From Candidatus Anaerobutyricum stercoripullorum (GTDB taxonomy: Bacteria > Bacillota > Clostridia > Lachnospirales > Lachnospiraceae), in contig DXEQ01000275.1 of the NCBI GenBank assembly GCA_019114885.1, positions 1 to 7,047 of the forward strand: a stretch of 7,047 nucleotides of DNA, in the 5' to 3' direction. Below, one piece after another: positions 1 through 6,664 of the stretch (position 1 is its first letter; every line of letters starts with the position of its first letter). The position numbers and the translations under genes are program-made. The notes beneath the pieces were generated by a model. The model saw only the letters and a program-made list of their open reading frames with translations, had not been told where the DNA came from and searched no databases.

Positions 1-1
1 T

Positions 2-103
2 CGTTGGGATGACGACGATGATGACCGTTGGGATGACGACGATGATGACCGCTGGGATGACGACGACGATGACGATGATGATCGCTGGGACGATGACGAC
101 GAT
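2..103 (+). repeat. 24-bp tandem repeat encoding Arg-Trp-(Asp)n
   Basis: Two adjacent 24-bp units (2-25 and 26-49) are identical at the base level. They are followed by a longer, diverged unit (50-82, 33 bp) and a shorter one (83-103, 21 bp). All unit lengths are multiples of three, so gain or loss of units or Asp codons keeps the reading frame. Such arrays are prone to slippage, so tail length may vary between strains. The array may extend upstream of the window. Confidence 0.85.
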
Positions 104-106
104 TGA
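2..106 (+). CDS. 3' end of a gene with an Asp-rich Arg-Trp repeat tail (partial)
   Basis: Only the last 34 codons are inside the window. In the frame beginning at base 2 they read as four blocks of Arg-Trp followed by 6, 6, 9 and 5 Asp residues, ending at a TGA at 104-106. The tail is extremely acidic and low in complexity, which suggests a disordered or cation-binding C-terminus. The globular part that would identify the protein is missing, so no function is assigned. The strand and frame are an inference: because the DNA is repetitive, another + frame and frames on the - strand are also open here. The terminator at 128-164, oriented to the + strand and close behind the TGA, favours this reading. 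The gene is not in an operon with trkA, because a terminator and a new promoter separate them. Confidence 0.55.
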   Translation, partial: RWDDDDDDRWDDDDDDRWDDDDDDDDDRWDDDDD

Positions 107-127
107 TGCGATTGTCGGGATGACCTG

Positions 128-164
128 AAAGAAAGCTGTGGCTGCGGCCACGGCTTTCTTTTTT
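128..164 (+). terminator. Rho-independent terminator of the upstream gene
   Basis: A 14-bp stem with one G-T wobble (129-142 against 147-160) closes a TGCG tetraloop (143-146) and runs into a T tract at 159-164. The T tract is better on the + strand side than on the reverse, so it ends transcription of the Asp-tail gene. It insulates that gene from the trk promoter just downstream. Confidence 0.9.
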
Positions 165-165
165 C

Positions 166-194
166 TTGAGACTTTCTTTCATTCGGTGTATAAT
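166..194 (+). promoter_or_regulatory. Sigma-A-type promoter of the trkA-trkH operon
   Basis: TTGAGA (166-171) and a perfect TATAAT (189-194) are separated by exactly 17 bases. The predicted transcription start is near 200-202, which gives a 5' leader of about 60 nt before the trkA start. The promoter begins right after the preceding terminator. No clear operator or riboswitch is visible in the short leader. A tiny open frame at 204-227 has no ribosome binding site and is not called. Confidence 0.8.
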
Positions 195-246
195 CTCTGT
201 GATATGAACATTGGTCAAAAACTATGAGAGAAAAATATGAGAACAC

Positions 247-252
247 AGGAGG
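247..252 (+). promoter_or_regulatory. Ribosome binding site that fixes the trkA start
   Basis: A perfect AGGAGG lies 8 bases before the ATG at 261. It lies inside the longer open frame that begins with ATG at 237, and that ATG has only a weak GAGAG upstream. This makes 261 the preferred start, and the N-terminus then lies close to the first Rossmann strand, as is usual in TrkA proteins. Confidence 0.75.
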
Positions 253-260
253 AACACAGA

Positions 261-1667
261 ATGTTCGGGAAGAAAGTTTCTGTTAAGCGGGGACTTAAGA
301 TCATCATTGTCGGTTGCGGCAAGGTGGGAGAGACTCTGGTGGAACAGCTGTCCAAAGAAGGACACGATATCATCATCGTAGATAAGGACGCCGAGAGGAT
401 ACAGGAGATTGCCAATTATTATGACATCATGGGGCTGGCGGGTAACGGAGCCAGCTACAGTGTGCTGATAGAGGCGGGAATCGAGGAGACCGATCTGATC
501 ATCGCCGTGACGGAATCGGACGAGCTCAATCTGCTCTGCTGTATTGTGGCAAAGCAGGTGGGCGACTGCGCGGCCATCGCCCGGGTGCGCACGCCGGATT
601 ACAGTCAGGAGGCTGCGTATCTGCGGGAGAAGCTGGGTCTTGCCATCATCATCAATCCGGAACTGGAGGCAGCCAGAGAGGCGGCGCGCCTTCTGTATCT
701 GCCGTCGGCCAAAGAAGTCCATTCGTTTGCCAGAGGACAGGCGGAGCTGATCAAGTTTGCCGTGCCGGATAATAACGTCCTTCACGGTATGACGATTGCC
801 CAGATGGGGGAGAAGCTGGCGCCGCAGGTGCTGGTCTGCGCCGTGGAGAGAGGAAAGGAAGTCTATATTCCGGACGGCAACTTCCAGATCCAAAAGGGAG
901 ACGTCCTCTCCTTTGTGGCCCCGCGGAAGATGACGAAGCCGTTTTTTAAGCAGATCGGTTTTCAGACAAACCGGGTGGCCAATACGCTGATCGTCGGAGG
1001 CGGCAAGGGAGCCTTTTATCTGGCCAAGCAGTTGATTCCTATGGGAATCGCCGTGAAGATCATCGAGAAGGATAAGAGCCGCTGTGAGGAACTGAGCGTT
1101 CTGCTGCCGGAGGCGGTCATCATCAACGGCGACGGGACGGACCAGGAACTTCTGGAAGAGGAAGGTATCTCCTGGGTGGAGTCGTTTGTGCCGCTCACGG
1201 GAATTGACGAGGAGAATATTCTGCTGACCCTTTACGCAAGACAGGTGTCTAACGCCAAGATCATCACCAAGATCAACCGCATCACCTTCAAAGATGTGAT
1301 CAACGGGCTGGATCTGGACAGCGTGATCTATCCGAGATATATCACCTCCGAGGCAATCATCGCCTATGTCCGTGCCAAGAAGAATTCCATGGACAGCAAT
1401 ATCGAGAGTCTGTATCATATGTATGATTCCCGGGTGGAAGCCATCGAATTTCGGGTGGACGCTCCGTCGGCAGTGACCGATGTACCGCTGATGGACCTTC
1501 CGCTCAAAAAGAATCTGCTGATTTCCTGCATCTACCGGGAGGGAAGGATTCTGATCCCGAGCGGACAGGACTGTATCAGAGAGGGTGATACCGTGCTCAT
1601 CGTGACCACCAACTCAGGATTTGAAGATATTCAGGATATTTTACGGAGTGGAGGTCGCTATGAATAA
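261..1667 (+). CDS. trkA: TrkA, NAD-binding regulatory subunit of Trk potassium uptake
   Basis: This encodes a 468-residue cytoplasmic RCK protein that gates the TrkH K+ channel-like subunit in response to nucleotides. It has the full-length duplicated TrkA layout. The first Rossmann fold carries GCGKVG at residues 18-23 with an acidic residue at Asp41 after strand 2, followed by a TrkA-C subdomain around 150-225. The second Rossmann fold carries GGGKGA at 246-251 with Glu269 in the matching position, followed by a second TrkA-C subdomain around 385-455. The first GxGxxG is canonical. The second is degenerate (Gly-Gly-Gly-Lys-Gly-Ala), so the two nucleotide sites may differ in affinity. A start at 237 would add 8 residues but lacks a good ribosome site. 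The 3' end overlaps trkH by 8 bases in an ATGAATAA-type junction, which implies translational coupling. Family assignment is secure; the ligand preference is not visible. Confidence 0.95.
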   Translation: MFGKKVSVKRGLKIIIVGCGKVGETLVEQLSKEGHDIIIVDKDAERIQEIANYYDIMGLAGNGASYSVLIEAGIEETDLIIAVTESDELNLLCCIVAKQVGDCAAIARVRTPDYSQEAAYLREKLGLAIIINPELEAAREAARLLYLPSAKEVHSFARGQAELIKFAVPDNNVLHGMTIAQMGEKLAPQVLVCAVERGKEVYIPDGNFQIQKGDVLSFVAPRKMTKPFFKQIGFQTNRVANTLIVGGGKGAFYLAKQLIPMGIAVKIIEKDKSRCEELSVLLPEAVIINGDGTDQELLEEEGISWVESFVPLTGIDEENILLTLYARQVSNAKIITKINRITFKDVINGLDLDSVIYPRYITSEAIIAYVRAKKNSMDSNIESLYHMYDSRVEAIEFRVDAPSAVTDVPLMDLPLKKNLLISCIYREGRILIPSGQDCIREGDTVLIVTTNSGFEDIQDILRSGGRYE

Positions 1668-3150
1668 ACAGATGATTCGATACATTTTGGGACAGGTGCT
1701 GAGGATTGAAGGCATCCTCATGCTTCTGCCCTGCGTTGTGGCGGTGATCTACCGGGAGAAGGAAGGATATGTCATCCTGGGCGTGGCAGCCCTCTGCTTT
1801 TTCCTCGGAACGGCGGCGACCATCCGGAAGCCGGAAAGCCAGGTCTTTTATCTGAAAGAGGGCTGTGTGGCCACGGCGCTTAGCTGGATCGTCATGAGTG
1901 TGTTCGGCTGTCTGCCGTTTTATCTGACCGGGGCGATTCCATCCTTTGTGGACGCCATGTTTGAGACCATCTCCGGCTTTACCACCACCGGTTCCAGCAT
2001 CTTAACGGACGTGGAGGCGCTGGCCATGTCGCTGAATTTCTGGCGCTGTTTCACACACTGGATCGGCGGCATGGGCGTTCTGGTCTTTCTGCTGGCCGTC
2101 ATCCCGCTGAGCGGCGGGTCCCACATCAATCTGATGCGGGCGGAGAGCCCGGGACCGTCCGTGGGCAAGCTGGTGCCGAAGATTCGATACACTGCCCGGA
2201 TATTGTATATCATCTACGTGGGCATGACGCTGGTGCAGATCGTGCTGCTTTTGATCGGCCACATGCCGCTGTATGACGCGCTGACGATCACATTCAGCAC
2301 GGCGGGTACCGGGGGATTTGCCATCAAGAGCGACAGTATCTCCAGCTATTCTCCGTATCTGCAGTGGGTGATCACCATTTTCATGATCCTATTCGGAGTG
2401 AACTTTAACGCTTATTATCTGATTCTGTTTCGGAAGTTCAAAAAGGCGGCGGCCATCGAGGAAGTCCGGTATTATTTTCTGGTGATTCTGGCGGCGACGG
2501 CCTTTATCGCATGGTCGCTGTGCCGCTCGGCGATGGGCTTTGCCGATGCGCTGCGGCATGCGGCGTTTCAGGTGGGCTCCATCATCACCACGACGGGGTT
2601 TGCCACCACGGACTTTAATCTCTGGTCGGGCAGCTGCAAGACGGTGCTTGTACTGCTCATGTTTATCGGCGCCTGCGCTGGCAGCACCGGCGGCGGTATC
2701 AAAGTATCCCGTTTTGTGCTGCTCATAAAGACGGTGAAAAAGGAACTCAATTCCTATATCCACCCGAAAAGCATCAAGAAGATCAAGGTGGACGGCAAGC
2801 CGGTGGAACATGAGGTGGTCCGCTCCACGAACGTATATTTTATTACATTTATGATTCTGTTTGTGCTCTCCGTCTTCCTCGTCTCGCTGGAAGGCAAGGA
2901 TCTGGTGACCACTTTTACGGCGGTGGCCACGACCATCAACAACGTGGGTCCGGGTCTGGAGCAGGTGGGACCGATGGCGAACTTTGCGCACCTTACCAAC
3001 CTCTCCAAGATCGTGCTCAGCTTTGATATGCTGGCCGGGAGACTGGAGCTGTTCCCGCTTCTGATTCTGTTCCATCCGTCTCTGTGGAAGGATGCGGTGA
3101 ATCAGGGTGTGAGACGGCGCAAAAAGGAGAAAAACGTACAGCCGGTGTGA
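1660..3150 (+). CDS. trkH: TrkH, potassium-translocating membrane subunit
   Basis: This 496-residue integral membrane protein of the Trk/Ktr/HKT superfamily has four M1-P-M2 repeats. The four selectivity-filter loops are all recognisable: GFTTTGS around residues 106-112, STAGTGGF at 213-220, TTTGF at 310-314, and TINNVGPG at 425-432. The Gly-rich intramembrane gate loop of the third repeat (GSTGGGIK, 341-348) is present, as is the conserved Arg459 of the last repeat in a GRLELFP context. The C-terminal tail is short and basic. The ATG at 1660 has GGAGG 5 bases upstream (1650-1654). A TTG further upstream at 1621 is in frame but lies deep inside trkA without support. It pairs with the two-RCK TrkA encoded just before it, so together they make a complete K+ uptake system. 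TrkH rather than KtrB is chosen because its partner is the duplicated TrkA form and not a single-RCK KtrA. Confidence 0.95.
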   Translation: MNKQMIRYILGQVLRIEGILMLLPCVVAVIYREKEGYVILGVAALCFFLGTAATIRKPESQVFYLKEGCVATALSWIVMSVFGCLPFYLTGAIPSFVDAMFETISGFTTTGSSILTDVEALAMSLNFWRCFTHWIGGMGVLVFLLAVIPLSGGSHINLMRAESPGPSVGKLVPKIRYTARILYIIYVGMTLVQIVLLLIGHMPLYDALTITFSTAGTGGFAIKSDSISSYSPYLQWVITIFMILFGVNFNAYYLILFRKFKKAAAIEEVRYYFLVILAATAFIAWSLCRSAMGFADALRHAAFQVGSIITTTGFATTDFNLWSGSCKTVLVLLMFIGACAGSTGGGIKVSRFVLLIKTVKKELNSYIHPKSIKKIKVDGKPVEHEVVRSTNVYFITFMILFVLSVFLVSLEGKDLVTTFTAVATTINNVGPGLEQVGPMANFAHLTNLSKIVLSFDMLAGRLELFPLLILFHPSLWKDAVNQGVRRRKKEKNVQPV

Positions 3151-3199
3151 CCGGATCGTGATAAGAACAAAACAGATCGGACAGGGAGGTCCCACAGGT

Positions 3200-4069
3200 A
3201 TGGGAAGAAAAGATGGGAGAGAAAAAAATGTACAAAAGACCGCACGGTATCTTATGCTGGATGAAGGGCGGGGACTGGTTTTTCTCAGCATGTTTTTCTA
3301 CCATGCCATGTGGGATCTGGTCTATCTGTTCGGAGTGGACGCCGGATGGTACCGGGGGACGGCGGGCTATGTGTGGCAGCAGAGTATCTGCTGGTCTTTC
3401 ATCCTGCTGTCCGGTTTCTGCTGGCCTTTCGGCAGAGAAAAATACCGCCGTGGACTGCTGGTATTTGGCGCCGGCGCTCTTGTCACGGCGGTGACCTGTC
3501 TGTTTCTGCCGCAGGACCGCGTCATTTTCGGCGTTCTGACTTTCCTCGGAACGGCGTCACTTCTGACCACTTTTTTTCATCCGCTGCTTTTGCGGATGCG
3601 GGCGGTGCCGGGATTTTTGACGGCCGTCCTTCTTTTTGTGCTCACAAGAAATGTAAACCGGGGCTGTCTGGGGTTTGAGGGATGGAGATGGATTCCTCTG
3701 CCGGATGGATGGTATCGGAATCTTTTTTCCGCATTTTTCGGATTCCCGGCAAAAGATTTCTATTCCACGGATTATTTTTCTCTGTTTCCGTGGCTTTTCC
3801 TCTATCTGACGGGATATTTTCTGCACCGCTGCCTGACGGAAGGCGGTTGTCCGGATAAAAAGGCGCGTCTGGCCGGAGACAGGGCAGACCGGCCGGTGAC
3901 AGAAAGAACGGATTCCTGTCAGCCGCAGACGACGGCCGCGCTGCCACATTTTCTGAAGCAGGGGCACGTTCCGGCTCTCCGGTGGATTGGCAGACACAGT
4001 CTGCTCTGCTATCTGCTGCATCAGCCGGTTCTCTTTCTTTTTCTTTCTGCCGTATATTTTCTGTTTTGA
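3200..4069 (+). CDS. DUF1624 / HGSNAT-catalytic-like multi-pass membrane protein
   Basis: This 289-residue hydrophobic protein has several membrane spans. The N-terminus carries the family signature: RYLMLDEGRG at residues 16-25, then a span with His35 in FFYHAMWDLVY. In the related human lysosomal HGSNAT enzyme a histidine is involved in acetyl transfer across the membrane. SGFCWPFGR follows at 71-79. The C-terminus ends in IGRHSLLCYLLHQPVL (263-278), typical of DUF1624 and some acyltransferases. Substrate and activity are unknown. A hydrophilic stretch at about 211-255 before the last span looks longer than I expect for the family. The ATG at 3200 has GGGAGG 10 bases upstream; an in-frame GTG at 3158 lacks a ribosome site. 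It starts 49 bases after trkH with no terminator between, so co-transcription with trkAH is likely, but a role in K+ transport is not implied. Confidence 0.8.
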   Translation: MGRKDGREKNVQKTARYLMLDEGRGLVFLSMFFYHAMWDLVYLFGVDAGWYRGTAGYVWQQSICWSFILLSGFCWPFGREKYRRGLLVFGAGALVTAVTCLFLPQDRVIFGVLTFLGTASLLTTFFHPLLLRMRAVPGFLTAVLLFVLTRNVNRGCLGFEGWRWIPLPDGWYRNLFSAFFGFPAKDFYSTDYFSLFPWLFLYLTGYFLHRCLTEGGCPDKKARLAGDRADRPVTERTDSCQPQTTAALPHFLKQGHVPALRWIGRHSLLCYLLHQPVLFLFLSAVYFLF

Positions 4070-4147
4070 TGGAAAAATCGCATATTTTTGTAAAATCCAT
4101 GAAATATCGGTGAATAAAGGAGCAAAAAAATAAAAAAACCTGTTTTT

Positions 4148-4176
4148 TACATGAAAAAAAATAACGGAATCATGTA
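4148..4176. repeat. Inverted repeat TACATGA-N15-TCATGTA over the promoter
   Basis: Perfect 7-bp arms at 4148-4154 and 4170-4176 flank 15 bases, and the downstream arm overlaps the start of the -10 box. A third ACATGA lies at 4192-4197. The three CATG cores (4150, 4171, 4193) are spaced 21 and 22 bp apart, about two helical turns each. This is compatible with a dimeric regulator binding one face of the DNA. The regulator is unknown. Confidence 0.5.
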
Positions 4177-4180
4177 TAAT
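4152..4180 (+). promoter_or_regulatory. Probable promoter of the Cache-GGDEF-EAL gene
   Basis: A perfect TATAAT lies at 4175-4180. At a 17-base spacing the -35 position reads TGAAAA (4152-4157), a poor match. A better-looking TTTACA at 4146-4151 would need a 23-base spacer. A consensus -10 with a weak -35 suggests dependence on an activator or modest basal strength. Transcription would start near 4186-4188. Confidence 0.55.
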
Positions 4181-4224
4181 AGAGAAAAATGACATGACCT
4201 ATACTGACAGATGGAGAAAACAGG

Positions 4225-6483
4225 ATGAAGAAAAAGAAGATAGATTTTCAGACAAAAAAAATGATACAGCTGGTGGCGGTTGTCAGCCTGGTTCTGATTG
4301 TGGCCGCGGGAGTTTTGCTGTATTTTCTGCTTCAGGCCATGAATGCGTCGGCAAGACAGCAGATGACCTTTGAGACGGAGGAATACAAGAACCGGCTGTT
4401 TAAGCAGATTGAAGCGGACTTTCAGAATCTGGAGACGTTGTCAGGTTTCATTTCCGAAGAGATGCTTAAAGATGAGGACGAGTTTGCAAAGCGTCTGGAA
4501 TATTCCAACGAGCAGAACAATTTCCTGACCATGGCATTCTTTTATCCGGACGGCAAGGGGACAATCTCCACCCGGGGATTGGGCACCCGCATGGATGTGA
4601 GTTACAAGAATCTCAATGAGGCGGCGCACCCTGTGGTGGAAAAGGCTTATGAAGGAGAGAAATCCGTATCCCGCCTGTTTTACAGTGAGACGGTGAATCG
4701 GCGGGTTTTTGTGTACGGGGTTCCTGTTTATACAAAGGAAGAGCTGGCAGGCGTGCTGATCGCCAGCGATCAGATAGATATCTTCACGGATATCCTGGAC
4801 GGCAATACGGTCCTTGGCGGTAACGGATACCTCCATCTGATCGGGACGGAAGGAGACTTTCTGGTCAAGTCCAAAAACGCGGTGGTAAAAGAAAATCTTA
4901 ACAATATTTTTGAAGGCCCGTATTTTGACGATGATGAAAAGGATATGCTGAAAAAGGAGATGCAGAATAACCAGAGAATCTTTTCCTCCTTCCGCTATCA
5001 CGGCGAGCGGTACCAGATTCTTCTGGATCCGGTGGGGATGCATGGCTGGTATCTGATGTGCGTCAGCACGCTGCAGGAGAGGAATCAGTATTCTTATCCG
5101 ATGCTGGCGGTCATGGTGGCGGCGGTGGCCTGCGTGCTTCTGGTGGTGGTATTTCTGCTGTTTTACGGATTCCGGCTGGCAAGACGAAGCAGTCGGAGGT
5201 TTCGGTATCAGGCTTACCATGATTCCCTGACCGGTGCCAAGAATCTCACGTACTTTAACCGGAGGCTGTCCAGATGTCTCGAGAGCGGCAGCGCCGTATC
5301 GGTGGTGGCGCTGAACGTGCACCAGTTTAAGTTTATCAACGAGATCTTCGGCCGGGAGTATGCGGACCGGCTGCTGATAGAGATCAAGGAAGTATTGGAT
5401 AAAAACATGGAGACCGGCGAGTTCTTCGCCAGAGACCGGGCGGATCTGTACTACCTCTGTCTCATGGAGCAGGACAGGGAGAAGATTCTTGGCCGCCTTC
5501 AGCAGATCATGGATGAGATCGTCGATATCTCCAGCCATCATCACAATAACTACCGGATTCTTCTGTATTGCGGTGTGGTGATCCAGGAGGAGGAGAAGGA
5601 CGTGACGCCGCTCATGACCCATGTGATGTTTGCCCTCACCACGGCCCGGGGTTCCTACGAGAATAATGTCTGGTTCTATGATTCGCAGCTCCACGAGAAG
5701 GAGAAGATTGAGAACTATGTGGAGACCCACATGCATCAGGCACTGCAGGACAGTGAGTTTAAGATGTTCCTCCAGCCGAAGACCGATCTTAAGACCGGGC
5801 GGTTAAAGAGCGCGGAAGCGCTGGTGCGGTGGATCCGGGAAGACGGCTCCATGATCTATCCGGATCAGTTTATCCCGCTGTTTGAGAATAACGGATTCTG
5901 CGCGAAGCTGGATCTGTATATGGTGGAGTGTGCCTGCCGGCAGATCCGGGAGTGGATGGACAGCGGGATGGAACCCATCGGCATCTCGGTGAATCAGTCC
6001 AAGCTGCTCTTCTATGAGAAAGACTACATCGAAGTCATGACGGAGTTGAAGGAACGGTATGGGATACCGGATCAGCTTATCACGCTGGAGATTCTGGAGG
6101 GACTTGCCACAGAAAGTGTGGAGGAGCTCAACCGGAAGATCGGGATTCTCCGGGGGCAGGGCTTCCGTATCTCGCTGGATGACTTCGGCAGCGGATATTC
6201 TTCCCTCAACGTGCTGGGGAATCTCCGGATTGACGAGCTGAAGCTGGACAGAGGATTTCTCCTGGAAGCCTCTGATAAGAAAAACACCCGGTTCAGGGCA
6301 GTCATGGAAGAGATCGTGCAGCTGACGAAGCGGCTTCGGATTTCCACGGTGGTGGAGGGAATCGAGACGGCGTCCAACGAACAGTTCTGCTGTGAGATCG
6401 GCTGCGATCAGGGGCAGGGCTATTATTACAGCCGGCCGCTGGCACAGGATGACTTCAACCAGCAGTATATGAAACAGGATTAA
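4225..6483 (+). CDS. Membrane-bound Cache-GGDEF(degenerate)-EAL c-di-GMP phosphodiesterase
   Basis: This is a 752-residue protein. A basic N-terminus and a membrane span (about 14-37) are followed by an extracytoplasmic Cache-like sensor region (about 40-290), a second span (about 293-316), a GGDEF-type domain (about 328-490) and an EAL domain (about 505-745). There is no HAMP linker. The GGDEF domain is degenerate: the signature is RADLY at 405-409 and the metal Asp positions are Asn364 and His366, so no cyclase activity is expected. The EAL domain keeps Glu531 (EAL, 531-533), Asn590, Glu622, the DDFGSGYSS loop with Asp652 and Asp653, Lys673, Glu711 and Gln731, so c-di-GMP hydrolysis to pGpG is predicted. 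The motif usually read as ExxTE is LEILEG. GGAG 8 bases upstream supports the ATG. The gene is monocistronic by its own promoter and terminator. The sensed ligand is unknown; the degenerate GGDEF may act as a regulatory domain. Confidence 0.88.
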   Translation: MKKKKIDFQTKKMIQLVAVVSLVLIVAAGVLLYFLLQAMNASARQQMTFETEEYKNRLFKQIEADFQNLETLSGFISEEMLKDEDEFAKRLEYSNEQNNFLTMAFFYPDGKGTISTRGLGTRMDVSYKNLNEAAHPVVEKAYEGEKSVSRLFYSETVNRRVFVYGVPVYTKEELAGVLIASDQIDIFTDILDGNTVLGGNGYLHLIGTEGDFLVKSKNAVVKENLNNIFEGPYFDDDEKDMLKKEMQNNQRIFSSFRYHGERYQILLDPVGMHGWYLMCVSTLQERNQYSYPMLAVMVAAVACVLLVVVFLLFYGFRLARRSSRRFRYQAYHDSLTGAKNLTYFNRRLSRCLESGSAVSVVALNVHQFKFINEIFGREYADRLLIEIKEVLDKNMETGEFFARDRADLYYLCLMEQDREKILGRLQQIMDEIVDISSHHHNNYRILLYCGVVIQEEEKDVTPLMTHVMFALTTARGSYENNVWFYDSQLHEKEKIENYVETHMHQALQDSEFKMFLQPKTDLKTGRLKSAEALVRWIREDGSMIYPDQFIPLFENNGFCAKLDLYMVECACRQIREWMDSGMEPIGISVNQSKLLFYEKDYIEVMTELKERYGIPDQLITLEILEGLATESVEELNRKIGILRGQGFRISLDDFGSGYSSLNVLGNLRIDELKLDRGFLLEASDKKNTRFRAVMEEIVQLTKRLRISTVVEGIETASNEQFCCEIGCDQGQGYYYSRPLAQDDFNQQYMKQD

Positions 6484-6501
6484 GTATATGAAACAGGATG
6501 A
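6464..6501 (+). repeat. 19-bp tandem duplication across the stop codon
   Basis: Two adjacent 19-bp units (6464-6482 and 6483-6501) differ at one base, T versus G at the 18th position. The first encodes the last residues plus the TAA. The second, followed by ATAAG, would give QYMKQDE and a stop if it were read in the same phase as the first copy. This suggests the ancestral protein ended one residue later and that duplication plus one substitution made the present stop. Confidence 0.85.
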
Positions 6502-6553
6502 ATAAGAAAAGAACCGCCTGTCACGGAATGCAGCCGTCATGCGCGGTCCGATG

Positions 6554-6600
6554 GAAAGCTTCGCCTTTTGTGTGCGCACAGGGCGGAGCTTTTCTTTTTT
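6554..6600 (+). terminator. Rho-independent terminator after the EAL-domain gene
   Basis: An outer 11-bp stem with one G-T wobble (6555-6565 against 6582-6592) and an inner stem (6568-6572 against 6577-6581) are separated by a two-base bulge and capped by a TGCG loop. The T-rich tract 6590-6600 (TTTTCTTTTTT) follows. It separates this gene from the feoA promoter. Confidence 0.88.
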
Positions 6601-6607
6601 GACGCTG

Positions 6608-6630
6608 TTATTGATACATTTTCTCAATAA
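6608..6630. repeat. Inverted repeat TTATTGA-N9-TCAATAA upstream of the feoA promoter
   Basis: Perfect 7-bp arms at 6608-6614 and 6624-6630 lie just upstream of the -35 box. The left arm recurs as a direct copy at 6633-6639, overlapping the -35. It does not match the Fur, FNR or PerR consensus well, so the binding factor, if any, is not named. Confidence 0.45.
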
Positions 6631-6635
6631 TGTTA

Positions 6636-6664
6636 TTGACACCTTATTAAGATTAGTATATACT
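6636..6664 (+). promoter_or_regulatory. Strong promoter of feoA
   Basis: A perfect TTGACA (6636-6641) is followed, after exactly 17 bases, by TATACT (6659-6664), five of six bases matching the -10 consensus. Transcription would begin near 6671, leaving a leader of about 145 nt before feoA. Such a strong core promoter implies that control comes from repression or from the leader. Confidence 0.8.

Larger units (their letters stand above)
4070..4224 (+). other. AT-rich intergenic region before the Cache-GGDEF-EAL gene
   Basis: This gap holds no gene. No convincing rho-independent terminator is seen for the upstream gene. The only candidates are weak AT-only foldbacks at about 4070-4100 and an A-run/T-run pair near 4126-4148. 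A -10 box and CATG-centred repeats lie in its second half. I saw no c-di-GMP riboswitch (GEMM) signature even though the downstream gene handles that nucleotide. Confidence 0.6.

Noticed and set aside
204..227. A seven-codon open frame between the trk promoter and trkA, as a possible leader peptide
   Set aside because: It has no ribosome binding site and no attenuator-like structure follows it.
222..1418. A 398-codon open frame on the - strand opposite trkA
   Set aside because: It is fully antisense to a clearly identified trkA, shows no recognisable domain, is rich in His, Arg and Leu as expected of reverse-complement shadows, and lacks its own start signals.
2389..3291. A 300-codon open frame on the - strand spanning the trkH end and the following gap
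   Set aside because: It crosses the end of one real gene and the start of another, has no family features and is rich in His, Arg and Gln. It is treated as a shadow.
3213..3494. An alternative + frame start (MGEKKMYKRP) with a GGGAGAG-like site, overlapping the DUF1624 gene
   Set aside because: The conserved family motifs (RYLMLDEGRG, FYHAMWDL, SGFCWPFGR) lie in the frame starting at 3200, and this frame stops early. No frameshift is needed.
4070..4224. A c-di-GMP riboswitch upstream of the phosphodiesterase gene
   Set aside because: The region is AT-rich and lacks the GC-paired two-helix architecture and conserved segments of the GEMM classes.
4441..5736. A 431-codon open frame on the - strand opposite the Cache-GGDEF-EAL gene
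   Set aside because: It is a shadow of the coding strand: the + strand product has clear domains, whereas this one has none and an unnatural composition.
6498..6602. A 34-codon open frame starting in the second copy of the 19-bp duplication
   Set aside because: It runs straight through the terminator stem and T tract, has no proper ribosome site and gives a low-complexity product.
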